Positions 30,874-40,886 of a stretch of 64,000 nt of DNA are shown here, piece after piece. The stretch comes from Entomortierella parvispora (lineage: Eukaryota; Mortierellomycota; Mortierellomycetes; Mortierellales; Mortierellaceae). The DNA lies in assembly GCA_963573315.1 (NCBI GenBank), contig OY752145.1, positions 2,046,001 through 2,110,000 on the forward strand, given 5' to 3'. Made by a program: the position numbers and the translations under genes. Within the stretch, counting starts at the first letter, position 1. Each line of letters starts with the position of its first letter. Under the pieces are notes generated by a model, which did not search any database, was not told the origin of the DNA, and saw only the letters and a program-made list of their open reading frames with translations.

Positions 30874-32448
30874 CTAAAAGTTGGTGCCAATAAATGTTGC
30901 GGCTCCGCTGGAAGGTGCAGAGGCAAAAACGGCATGGTCAAGTTCCTTGCCGGTCAAATGTGGGTGGTGCTTTCCATAATAATCCTTTTTGATGCGGGCA
31001 ATGAACTCGGGGACTTTGTCTTCGGCAACCAACGAAACTGTAGCTCCACCCCATCCGGCGCCTGTCAGTCTTGAACCGTAGGCACCAGCTTGCCTGGCCA
31101 ATTTTGTCAGTTCTTCCAATTCATCGCAGGAGCAATCAAAGAGGTTGTGGCATGACTCCTGCGACGCGTTCATAAGTCCTCCCAACTGTGCAAATAGACC
31201 CGCGGCTGAGACCTGCCCCGATGCTTTTGCGGCCTTTTCGCAGGTATCCCTGAACTGAACCACCCTCCGTTCCTCACCATAGACGTGTTTGGCGCGACGG
31301 TAGAGGTGGTAGTTTTCTGCCCTAATGGGCTGCTGGATATACAGTTTTGTGAATTCTTGCTCGGTCAAGTCTGACATCTCACATACTTTCGCAAACGGGA
31401 CACCCTCCTTGATTTCGTCTGTTCCAAAGACTCGTTCCACAATATCGACCATGGCCGTCAGTTTCTCAATGTCGGCTTCGGCTTCGGTCTTGCCTGAGGA
31501 TTCGAATCCAATCTTTTCGAAATGAGCATCCAATACTTGTTTGAGATGGAATTTGCCCGAGACAGGGATCTCAAGGTTCAAGGTCTTGGCCAGGATCCTG
31601 GCCGCTCCCCGCGTCTCGACCACACGCAAGTTATACCGGACAGGGGCGGTTACGGCCTTGTCCGAGGTCACCAGAGTGTTGGCAATGACAAAGGCAATGG
31701 GAGGCAGTGTGGAGGGAAAGAAGACAGGCGTGACCTTGAGCTTTGGATGAAACTCGATAAACAGGGCTGATTTAGGTTTCGAGAGGATCGAACAGGCTTG
31801 GTCCATGCCACCTCCCATTGTGCCCACATATTGTTCAGAACGAATTGAAATCACGGCCAGCTCGTAGGCAGAGGGCAGGGCAAGGGCATTCTTAATCAGA
31901 ATCGATTCTTGAGCCTTGCAGGTTGCCTGAACCGCACAGCAGACAAAAGCCGAAGAGGAGGAGAGGCCGGCTCCAGTGGGGACAGTTCCACTCACGAGAC
32001 ATTTCATACCCTTGGGTGTATCCTTGACGTTCATCTCTTCCAAAAAACCTCGGAAACCAGCCGCAAAGTAGTTGCTCCAGATATGGGCCTTGGGGTCAAT
32101 GTCGACAAAACCCTGATCGGCAGACTTGGGAGTAAAAGTCAAGGTAGGGTATCTCTTGTGTGAAATGTTTGCCACCTGGATAGTTGGGTCGACTTGATCG
32201 ACTGCGACGGCAATGAGACAATCGTCCTCAATGGCCATGGGAAGGACTCCGAATCCTGCATAGTCAATGTGCTCACCAATCAAGTTGACCCGGCCAGGCG
32301 ACCGGGCAATGAAATCAGGTGCTTGACCGTAGAGATGGTGAAACTTGGCATGTAACTCGGACCATCGCTCACGCGCACTTGCGAGTTTTGGAGCGGAGTA
32401 GAGGACAGAGATGTCGTCAATAACAGGGATGGACGTTGAGGTGGTCAT
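30874..32448 (-). CDS. GAL1: Galactokinase
   Basis: First enzyme of the Leloir pathway: ATP-dependent phosphorylation of galactose at C-1, cytosolic. Intronless, 524 aa, near yeast Gal1. GHMP-kinase motifs in order: the galactokinase signature SPGRVNLIGEHIDYAGF (about residues 49-65), the ATP loop GTVPTGAGLSSSSAFV, MGGGMDQACSIL with the catalytic Asp region, and the C-terminal RLTGAGWGGATVSL. The ATP loop is intact, arguing for an active kinase rather than a Gal3-type sensor. The start at 32448 follows a purine-rich leader (pyrimidine-rich on the sense strand). No other GAL gene is adjacent. The next gene to the right encodes a HAD sugar-phosphatase-like protein on the same strand. Confidence 0.96.
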   Translation of the reverse strand: MTTSTSIPVIDDISVLYSAPKLASARERWSELHAKFHHLYGQAPDFIARSPGRVNLIGEHIDYAGFGVLPMAIEDDCLIAVAVDQVDPTIQVANISHKRYPTLTFTPKSADQGFVDIDPKAHIWSNYFAAGFRGFLEEMNVKDTPKGMKCLVSGTVPTGAGLSSSSAFVCCAVQATCKAQESILIKNALALPSAYELAVISIRSEQYVGTMGGGMDQACSILSKPKSALFIEFHPKLKVTPVFFPSTLPPIAFVIANTLVTSDKAVTAPVRYNLRVVETRGAARILAKTLNLEIPVSGKFHLKQVLDAHFEKIGFESSGKTEAEADIEKLTAMVDIVERVFGTDEIKEGVPFAKVCEMSDLTEQEFTKLYIQQPIRAENYHLYRRAKHVYGEERRVVQFRDTCEKAAKASGQVSAAGLFAQLGGLMNASQESCHNLFDCSCDELEELTKLARQAGAYGSRLTGAGWGGATVSLVAEDKVPEFIARIKKDYYGKHHPHLTGKELDHAVFASAPSSGAATFIGTNF

Positions 32449-33000
32449 GTTTAGGAGAAGATGGAGAGAACGAGGGAAGAGAGGGGAACTAGAAGGACGA
32501 AAGAAAGAAAGGGAGTGTGAGAAAAAGGACACAGAAAAGAAAGGAGCGGCGAGTGAGCGAGCGAGAGTGAAGCGCTCCACTATAATAAAATCATGAGAGA
32601 GTGTGAAATGAATTGGTCCCTGGAGTGTGACACTGTGGGGAAAGTCCTTCCCTCGGGCGACCTGCTGCACTGGACTAATGCACTGGCTGACACCGACAGA
32701 ACAATTCGATTGCCGAACGCCGCTGTGTTTCGTTGCCCACGGGACCAACGGCAGCGTCGTGCAGTATCGCAGAACTCTGATCCGATTGTGTACGGTGCTC
32801 TCCGCCCTCCCTCGCACGCCAGTGCTGGTGGGCGTCCCTCGCAGTTTTTTTATCTTGATTGCCTTTGTGTTTTTTTTTCAATTCTGCTCAAAGTAACTGG
32901 CGATCATCCGTATCTACAGACGCGTTGTTTTCCTTTCTCTATTTCCTCTCCACAACTCAATTGGGTATTCTCACAGTCTAAAAAAGGTTGGATTTGAGGT
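32449..33000. promoter_or_regulatory. GAL1 upstream region
   Basis: 552 bp between the HAD phosphatase stop and the GAL1 start. CT-rich on the minus strand near the start (32455-32590). No ORF is supported. No clear CGG-N11-CCG Gal4-type site was found. Confidence 0.45.
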
Positions 33001-34128
33001 CTAGTCTCTTTTCTCCTGCTGAGCCGCATCTAGATTGAACCAGGACTCGATCTCTTGAGCTACGCCGTCTTCCGCGTTCGTGTTAATTACTCTGTCCGCT
33101 AACAACTTCATGTCCGGGTGACCGTTGCCCATACACAACCCCAATCCAGCAAATTGCAGCATTTCTCGGTCGTTCAACAGGTCCCCAAAGGCAACCACCT
33201 CTGTCCGATCCAGATCCTGAGATTCACAGTACTTGGCAAGGCCTAGCCCTTTGTTCACACCAGCAGCCGAGATCTCGAGAAAGTAAGGACCAGAGTACGT
33301 CAGCGTCACATTGGGTGAGCTCGCACTCATTTCCGTTATTGAGCCTGTAGGACGCAGTTCCTTCGGCAGAGATTCGTAAACATCCGCAGCGATTCTATTC
33401 CGATCCAGGACATTCATCTTTACGATCCCTCCTCGACCAGATCTTGACAACTCCTCAACGAATTCCTCTATAGAAGAGTCATCTGGGATCCTTTCGTAGC
33501 TGTAATAGATGCTGTGTTTCCTCTGAGCCTCCCACACGCCATCGCAGACGAACGTTGTATCCTTCGAATAGACTGGTTCCTTCCCCACGGTTCCATCTTG
33601 CGTTGCCTCGACAGTCTCATCCAGGTACAAAACCTCGCAAGCAAAGCCAGGCCGTCCAGCAATCAAAACTTGCTCATCCTTTCCGTTCGGGTCCAAGCTC
33701 CTGTGGTTCTCAATCTGGGCCCTCAATTGCTTCGCCATTAACAAACATTGGTCCAGAGCCACAAACTGAGGTAAGGAGAGAACTTTTGTCCGAGGGTTAT
33801 AGTTCAAGGCACCGTTACAACACAAGACCGCGTCTGGAATCATCAGCCCTCCAAAGAGTTCAATCACCTTTTGGATAGACCGAGGCGGCCGTCCGGATGC
33901 AATCATGATCTGGATAGGGGGGTGAATAGGAGTGGCTGTCTTTTCATCCAATTTGTCTTCCTGCTCCTTTGCCCGGTGAAGATGGTGTTGCTGAGCATGT
34001 AAAAGCGCTTGAATTGACCGTGGTGAGATCTTGTCTTGAGGATTTAGTAGTGTTCCATCCAGATCCGTCACCAGCAGTCGAGGCAGCTGTGTCGAGACAT
34101 GGAACGAGTTGAATGTGCCTCCTGTCAT
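33001..34128 (-). CDS. HAD-superfamily hydrolase, Cof-type phosphatase
   Basis: Haloacid dehalogenase superfamily, Cof/IIB subclass, usually phosphatases acting on sugar phosphates or similar small molecules. Intronless, 375 aa, longer than the ~270 aa bacterial members because of inserts. Motif I LLVTDLDGTLL (nucleophile and acid Asp), motif II IASGR, motif III Lys in GVNKGLGLAKYCES, motif IV AFGDLLNDREML (GDxxND), then GLGLCMGNGHPDMK. A polar His/Gln/Lys insert lies after motif I (about residues 35-65). The start at 34128 (MTGGTF) is used; an in-frame ATG at 34209 would add 27 basic residues. Substrate unknown; nearness to GAL1 hints at sugar metabolism but is weak evidence. Confidence 0.85.
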   Translation of the reverse strand: MTGGTFNSFHVSTQLPRLLVTDLDGTLLNPQDKISPRSIQALLHAQQHHLHRAKEQEDKLDEKTATPIHPPIQIMIASGRPPRSIQKVIELFGGLMIPDAVLCCNGALNYNPRTKVLSLPQFVALDQCLLMAKQLRAQIENHRSLDPNGKDEQVLIAGRPGFACEVLYLDETVEATQDGTVGKEPVYSKDTTFVCDGVWEAQRKHSIYYSYERIPDDSSIEEFVEELSRSGRGGIVKMNVLDRNRIAADVYESLPKELRPTGSITEMSASSPNVTLTYSGPYFLEISAAGVNKGLGLAKYCESQDLDRTEVVAFGDLLNDREMLQFAGLGLCMGNGHPDMKLLADRVINTNAEDGVAQEIESWFNLDAAQQEKRD

Positions 34129-34275
34129 TGTAACTTGTAACTTGCAACTCGACCTTTTAAATGTTTGTGTGTGAGAGAGAGAATGCTTTCTTTCAACAAA
34201 GACCCTCATCAGATCAGTACGCAGTAACGAGTCACATCTTTCTGGACATTTGAATTTCTGTTTTTTATTGACGAT

Positions 34276-37200
34276 TTAGTGTCGACCTTTACCAAGGTTT
34301 CCATTCATACCCTGGACCAGAAAGTGCGCAGGACTGGGACTGATGCTCATAGCCATGATCGACTTGTTCATAGAAAGCTCGTCGTCATCATCCTCGACAG
34401 CTTGACGCTGGGTATTGTGGCGGCCGATAAATTGAAGGTCCTCCTCGTCCTCGTCCTCAATTTCTTGACCCTCGTATTCATCCTCGTCGTACTCCTCCTC
34501 ATCGTCATCTTCGTCTTCATCCTCGTCCTCATCTTCTTCTTCGTCATTCTCCCATTCCTGATAAATTCCTTCCATGAAGGGGGCGCTCTGGCGGAGACGG
34601 TAGGGGTCAAAGGGGAAGAAAGTTTCTAGTTCGTGGGGCATTGTTTCGCAACTACCAACGGTAGGAGAGTCAGCTCCATGTGTTCCTGACTGTACGCCTG
34701 ACGTCATGTGGCGGCCCAGACGAGGGATGAAAATCTTCTTGTTCTGCTCCAGGATCGGATAGATGTACATGAAGTTGAGGTCGTTGGACAGGCGTGCAAA
34801 CTGTTTCACAACGTTGTTGGAGCACATCTAAGATCAAGAAGAGTTAGTTCAATCAGACCCAATCTGATATATTTTTCAATCAGGGATTTAAAAAATATTT
34901 TACCTTGAGAGGATTTAAGCGGCTGGTCACAATGCGCTGCAACGCAGCAAGACCAGAGTGCCATTGACGAGCTGGTGCGGCTCCGGAGCTTCTGGACGAG
35001 GTGCCGTCCATGCTTCCAACAATCATACCGGCACTTTCAAAGTCGTCCTTGTTGCCACCGACCTTGCCCTGATTTCCTCCAACAACTAGAACTCTCCACC
35101 GGAAGCAGAAAATATACAAGAGCGCTTGAACAACACCATAAAAGACTGCATACCGTTCAGCGTCTGGCAGAACATTAGACCCAGTGTCGTTTTGTTCCAC
35201 AGTGTCGAGCGCGTATGTGCCAAGCATGTCGACAACCATGCCCACTTGCCGGACATCCAGGTACTTGGCACGGGCCACAAACGACGACATGTAAGCCGCT
35301 GCAGCAACACGCACCACTTGGGGCCGAGACTTGTCGAGGATTTGCTGACCGAGGGCGCCGAGAAAGTAATCCGAGAACGCAGGCGAGAGGGAAATAAAGT
35401 AGAAGAGCAAGAACTGGGTATGCCGTGATTTGAAAGTCTGGAGAATGGTCTTCATGAAGATCGACAGCAATACCAAAAAGACTTCTTGGATGGGCATTGG
35501 CGGTTGTCCATCTTCACTAGCAAGGTGCCGACAGCTGTTGACATAGCCCTCGAGATAGGAAAAGACCAAGAAAAGCATGCCATCCAGCTTGTGAGTCATA
35601 TCCTTGATGTCGAGCACTGCGACTTCCTCAGCCTCAGATTCAGAATCAGAGTTGCCATCGACATCATCATCGTCATCTGAGTCGTCGTCTGAGTCGTCAT
35701 TGTCCTCTGCCATGTCAAAGTCATATACAACCTCGGTATCAGAATCTTCAAGTTCTTCAAGTTCTACTTGGATCTCAACCTGCAAAGAAAGCAAGGATCA
35801 GCAAATTTTGTCCGCACGATGATAACAGAATGATCGCCAAAGAGAAACAACGAATGCCTACATCGATCTGGATGATCTTATCAACAACAATGTTGAGAAC
35901 CTGCGCACGAAGGACGGGAGCGTACTCCAGAACGCGGAGAATATTCTTGGTGTATGTAATGTGAGCGTTCAGAGATTCTCGCTTGTGAGGAAACTCTTCC
36001 ACCAAAAGAGGGAAAAGAGATGTGGGACCGGTGGGTATAAGGTCTAGAATGTACTTCAGGGCTTGGTGGACTCGTTCATGGCGACCTTCTCTGCTAATAA
36101 TGGGTTCTTGATCCGGCGTTGATGAGCGGTAGCCTGTGGACAACATGGAGCACATATACCTCTTAGTAACATACAACAGAGAAAGCAGTAACATACAACA
36201 AAGAAAGCATGTCCTTCAAGAGAAAGTACGTACGATGAGCAAGCTTTTTCACAAGCATGGACTGGACCGGGACAACGTAGAAAGCGTGAGCAGATACGAC
36301 ATTTCCCAGAAATGAGATGTAGTGCTGAACGAAAATGTCCTCCTGGCCCGTCCAGTCGACCTGTAGGATGGCGTCAATGAGCACTGAGCACGTCTTGTCC
36401 AGGAGAGAAATGCACTGTGTGAGCGCCTGCACCCACTGGAGCAGCTTTGTTGGAGTCAGCGGTGCCGGTTTGGTGACGGTAAGTTGGGCAATGAGTTCCT
36501 CAAAGGGCACGGGGTTGCCCTGGAAGAGGATCAATGAAAATAACGGAGAACGTGTCAGTTTTTTTTGTCAGAAAAGAGCAAGATATCCCCACTAGCAGGG
36601 ATCCGCAAGGGCGGAAGAGATGACAGGCAAACATGGACACATGGAAATGGAAGGTATTGTTACAGACAAATGAAAGACGGATGACCGTGCTCAATCGAAC
36701 CTGCAAAGCAACCACGCTCTATGCTCGTTCGCAAGAGTCCATTGCGGTGGGGATCGAGAGCCAAGAAGCCAGGAGATCGGGCAAATTGGGTCTTTTTTTA
36801 CAGAGAGGCTTGAGCAAAGGATCGCTCGTTGATGTTATTCTGATGACCACAGGTTACAATCAGTCATAGGTACTGTTCAAAGAATGACACCGTCAAAGGT
36901 AAGAATACCACATCCATATGTGCTTCTTTGTCATTCACAAACATGTCAAGGCTTTTACAGAGAGGCTTAATGAGCAAGGGGATCGCTCGTTATCGACCTT
37001 TTTTTGGCTTGGGTTTTTTTCGGTCGCTTGGTTTCGCGTGTTTTATTCAAGAGTGACACCGTCAGGTTCAGAATGCCACATCCATATGTGCTTCTTTGTC
37101 ATCCGCTCCATTCATTTTGTGCAAAATACGTAGGCATATCCATTCGATGACAAAGTACTTTAAAAAGAGGACAGGGAAAAGAGGACAGAAAGAGGAGGAA

Positions 37201-37608
37201 GAGAAAGAGGAAGGAGAAAGCAAAGGTGGTGTGAGGGTTAGATACTCCGAGCAGAAAAGGAAAAAAACATACCTGTTTCTTTTCCCGAATTGCACTGCTG
37301 ATATAGGTCGTCATCATCATCTGTCCTTGACGCTGTCTCTCAAAGTCTACAAGTTGCTCGGACGAGATCATTGCTGCAGAGGCCATGGCGGGTGTTGAGA
37401 TTGATCTTTTCATGTGCGAGTTTTCAGTGACTAATACTTCAGAGCCACTGGAGCGCTTCTTGTGGCCAATGTGAGAAGGGTTGGAGTTATCGCTGTTGGG
37501 CGAGGAGAGTGTAAGTGGAGATGGGATGGTTGTGGTCAGGTTGGTGGCAAAGGCGACCTTTGAAGATGTACCCGCAGTAGAAGAGCTGCGAGAATGAGAG
37601 ACAGGCAT
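34276..37608 (-). CDS. RRN3: RNA polymerase I initiation factor Rrn3/TIF-IA
   Basis: Bridges Pol I to the core factor at rDNA promoters and couples rRNA synthesis to growth; nucleolar. Five exons: 37273-37608, 36234-36519, 35862-36133, 34904-35779, 34276-34827; product 773 aa. HEAT-like core motifs match the family: LLQWVQALTQCISLLDK, YISFLGNVVSAHAFYV, VHQALKYILDLIPTGPT, HKLDGMLFLVFSYLEGYV, RPQVVRVAAAAYMSSFVAR and RIVTSRLNPLKMCSNNVV. A Ser/Thr-rich ~90-residue N-terminus precedes SSAIREKKQGNPVPFEELI. Two acidic stretches lie near residues 303-350 (an Rrn3 acidic loop) and 675-735 (tail of Glu/Asp). Intron 1 is 753 nt and contains a direct duplication. The exon 1 join is phase 0 and gives the expected family spacing. 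Confidence 0.93.
36797..37102. repeat. Direct duplication in RRN3 intron 1
   Basis: Copy 1 at about 36797-36934 and copy 2 at about 36953-37102. Shared blocks: TTTTACAGAGAGGCTT, GGATCGCTCGTT, GACACCGTCA and CCACATCCATATGTGCTTCT, in the same order with small indels. The copies have diverged in the middle. Confidence 0.8.
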
Positions 37609-38517
37609 GGTTGGGCTCTATTTTGTAAATAGATTGAAAGGTGCTGGTTTACTGCGGTGGGCTACTGATTTGAACTATGCCGGGGGTATAGGTTGCTGGG
37701 GTGGTGTCCGTTCTTCTCCTGAGATTGCGCCGTAGTCGATGGTCGAGGAATTTCGAGGAGGAGGGAGAGAGGGAAGGAAAAGAGAAGGAAGCAGGGGCAA
37801 CGTCAGACGAGCGTAGCACAAAAAGGGAGTAGTGCCGTCGTCTGGCTTCGTTTGTTGCGGTGCGCACAAGAAAAAAAAAAAAAGAAAAAGAAACAGAGCT
37901 AAGCCACTGCCTCAGCAACCCTCTCTAATTGACAGATGCCTATTTGCGGCATACCGGAGGCATAGCGTGAGCCCTCTGTAATTGACAATTGACAAAACAG
38001 GCAAGAGGCTTGGCTCTCTGTTTGAGTGTTGTTTCTGCTTTGTGGCCCGTCCGCGCGCTGATTGGCCGACACGCACTGAGCTGATCCGTTGCGATGCAAA
38101 AAGAGAGCAAGGGAAGGAGAGAGGGTTATCTCCATCCTCCTCGCCTACCGTGCGACGGTGCGACGGTGCGAGGGCGGGAGTGCCCAACCTCCTAGGCCCC
38201 ACGCAAGAATGAAAAAGAAGAATGAGGTGACCAGCCAGATCCGCACCTTGCTGCCTGCACCTCGCTGTCAGTCCACTCTTCCCACCGCCTCTCCCTCACC
38301 TCACCTCATCGATCCGATCCACCCGTTTCGCACTTTCTCGGGCTGTTTTCCACTGTGTGGTCCTGCTGGAGCGTTCCTGTGGCCCTTCGATTTGAATCTC
38401 CTCTCGCTCCTCATTCCTTATATTTGGTTTCTTCATCCCGCTTCCTCATCTCTTTTTTTTTCTCCTCTTCTTCTCATCAACTCCTCATCCTTTCACCCTT
38501 CGACATACCTCGGTATC
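37609..38517. promoter_or_regulatory. Divergent intergenic region, RRN3 / ERG25
   Basis: 909 bp between divergent starts. CT-rich tracts face both genes (about 37740-37800 on minus, 38270-38515 on plus). GTGCGACGGTGCGACGGTGCGA is a short tandem repeat at about 38150-38172. No gene is supported. Confidence 0.5.
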
Positions 38518-39849
38518 ATGTAAGTATCCTCGGCGTTTCAAGAACGTTGTTAAACATCACGGCAGCACACAAGCAGGACAAGTCAATCCAGGAACAGACC
38601 TCATCGACTCTATACAGTGGCACCTATCTCCACCGGAATCCTCTTGAGTTCAGCAACACCAGTCTTTCCTGTTACTGGCACGCCAACCTCGTGCACCCAC
38701 GATGCCAACCCTTATCTTTCTCTCCTCAGCACTGCAGCCCTGTGTTGTTGAGTAGAGTTGCTGACGTTACACTCCTGAGCTCGCACTGCAATTCCTGATC
38801 TGTGCTGAAGCTTTGTTATCTGTTTCTCTTCGCCAATGGTCCTAACCAGAACAATCTTGATCCCCTCTCGCTCTCTTAGGTCCAACACGACGATCCCGCT
38901 TTCATCACCGTCCTTTGTAGAGACTTACTGGGCGTCCCTCTTTGAGGGCCGGGACGAGGCCTTGGTGACTTTGGCCCTTCTCTTCATTTCACACGAGATT
39001 ATCTACTTTGGACGCTGCGTGCCCTATCTGATCGCCGACCAAATGCCCTCGCTGCAAAAGTACAAAATCCAGCAGAAGACTATCCAAAACACCTCCCAGA
39101 ACCAGTGGAAGGTTTTCCGCTATGTTCTCATGTCCCATTTCATCTTTGAGCTGCCCATGATTGTTGGTTTTCACCCTATCGCCGTCTACTTTGGCATGGC
39201 TATCTCGGCTGTTCCCTTCCCCTCAATGTAAGTGGTGTAATCTTTCATTCTTCCCACGTTCTTTGATAGATGGTCATTGCCTTGTTTCGGGGATAGCACA
39301 AATAACATGAAGCACTAACCTCCTTTTTGTCACTTCAATAGCACCAAGATGATCTTCCAGATTGCCCTGTTCTTTATCTTTGAGGACTTCTTCCACTACT
39401 GGGCTCACCGCGGTCTTCACTACGGACCCTTCTACAAGCACATCCACAAGCTGCACCACGAATGGTCCGCCCCCTTCGGTCTCGCTGCCGAGTACGCTCA
39501 CCCTATTGAGGTCATCATTTTGGGCACTGGAACAATTGGCGGTCCCTTGATCTGGTGCTTCTTCACCCACGATTTGCATTTGATTACCACGTTGACCTGG
39601 ATGACCTTGCGTCTCTTCCAGGCTGTTGAGGCTCATTCTGGCTACGATTTCCCCTGGTCTACCCACAACTGGCTGCCCTTCTGGTCCGGTTCGGAGCACC
39701 ACGATTATCACCACATGGCTTTCACGAATAACTTCTCGACCAGCTTCAGGTGGTGGGACCACATCTTTGGTACCAACAAGAAGTACCTCGCCTACAAGGA
39801 GCGCAAGGCTAGCGAGCTTAAGGCTCAAGCGGCCAAGAAGGCCCTGTAG
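38518..39849 (+). CDS. ERG25: C-4 methylsterol oxidase, start codon split by intron
   Basis: Non-haem di-iron enzyme of the ER that oxidises the C-4 methyl groups of sterol intermediates in ergosterol synthesis. Exons 38518-38519 (AT only), 38880-39227 and 39342-39849; product 285 aa, near human MSMO1. A GTAAGT donor cuts the ATG after AT; the next exon supplies G at 38880, so translation reads MSNTTIPLSSPSF. This was chosen because no in-frame ATG precedes the conserved region in exon 2 except one inside the intron with no homology-like sequence. Histidine boxes: HYWAH, HKLHH, and SEHHDYHHM; also AEYAHPIEVIILGTG and WWDHIFGT. Hydrophobic segments lie near residues 25-45, 95-115 and 165-190. 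Confidence 0.93.
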
Positions 39850-40886
39850 AAGAGAGTGACATCCCATACCTGTTTTCCGTTCCATTTTTGTAATATTCAC
39901 ACAACACCATCAAAATAAAAAAAATAGCACATTTTAGAGAAACGCTCCCTCTCGTTTGAGATAGGATGGACGCTCTCCATTGATTCTTCAGTCGATCAGA
40001 AAGTTGCCGCACTTTGAGCTAGCGGAAAGCCTTGACGATCGATATCGAAAGTTGTTTTGGATCGTCACTAGATCCAACTTCAGACTTCAAGTCGGGAGAC
40101 TTGTGTGCCTCAGAGCAGCCTTGCCATTCATTCGTCTTGTGCTTCTGGTGCAAATGGCGAAATGGGAGTTTGCGACGAGATCAAAGAGTAGTACTTTTGT
40201 TTAGTCTCAAAGATTGAAAGATGCTGTAGATCAAGGGCGTTGTGGGTGACAGTTCAACTGTGATGGACGCCTTATCTCAGCCTTCACAAAACAAACTCAA
40301 GCCTTTAGTGGGTGCCGATCAAGCTCAAATCAAAAGCGTGAAACAGACGTTCATTATCTACTTTGAATCCAGTCTACAGGGTTTAATATCCGTTACGGCT
40401 GGGTCCTTGGAGGAGAAAAGCAGGCCACAATGACCTCCATTACTCTGCCGGTAAACGCGACAGTGGCCTATCGCAAGGACGGACATCAACAGGATGCTCT
40501 TCACATCCTCACTCTACCACAGGTTCGCCAGGAGCAAATACCACTATCTCAGGTTCCTGAGATCGCCTCGCCTCTTCCACAGGACGCGCTGACAAAAATC
40601 TGAGCAAAAGGTGGTTCAAATGAGGACTCACCTTGCTGAAAGAAAACGCGAAGATGGCGCCAAGAAGGTGGAGATCGAGGAATTTGGAGTAGTTTTTTAT
40701 TGACGGAATAAATACAGAATAGAAGAATACAGGAAAGGGAGAAAAAAAATACAAGGTGCTTTTGAGGTGGGACATTGCAATTGACGGGTAACAGATGATA
40801 GAGAGGGGAGAGATAAAAGAAAGAGACGGCACTGTCCTTTCTCATGCAAAGTTGGGTATGATTGAGTTTGCTTTTCAAGCAGAGTC
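39850..40886. other. Intergenic stretch, ERG25 3' flank to SFP1-like 3' end
   Basis: 1 kb. AATAAA for ERG25 at about 39913. Holds only the doubtful small ORF at 40430. AT-rich near 40690-40760, probably the SFP1-like 3' untranslated region. Confidence 0.5.
40430..40603 (+). CDS. Possible 57-aa small ORF
   Basis: ATG in CCACAATGA context, then 57 codons starting MTSITLPVNATVAYRKDG and ending LTKI. No domain or signal peptide. The codon mix is like that of neighbouring genes, but such a frame can arise by chance. A GT follows the CAG at 40510-40512, so it could also be an exon. Not recognised. Confidence 0.2.
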   Translation: MTSITLPVNATVAYRKDGHQQDALHILTLPQVRQEQIPLSQVPEIASPLPQDALTKI

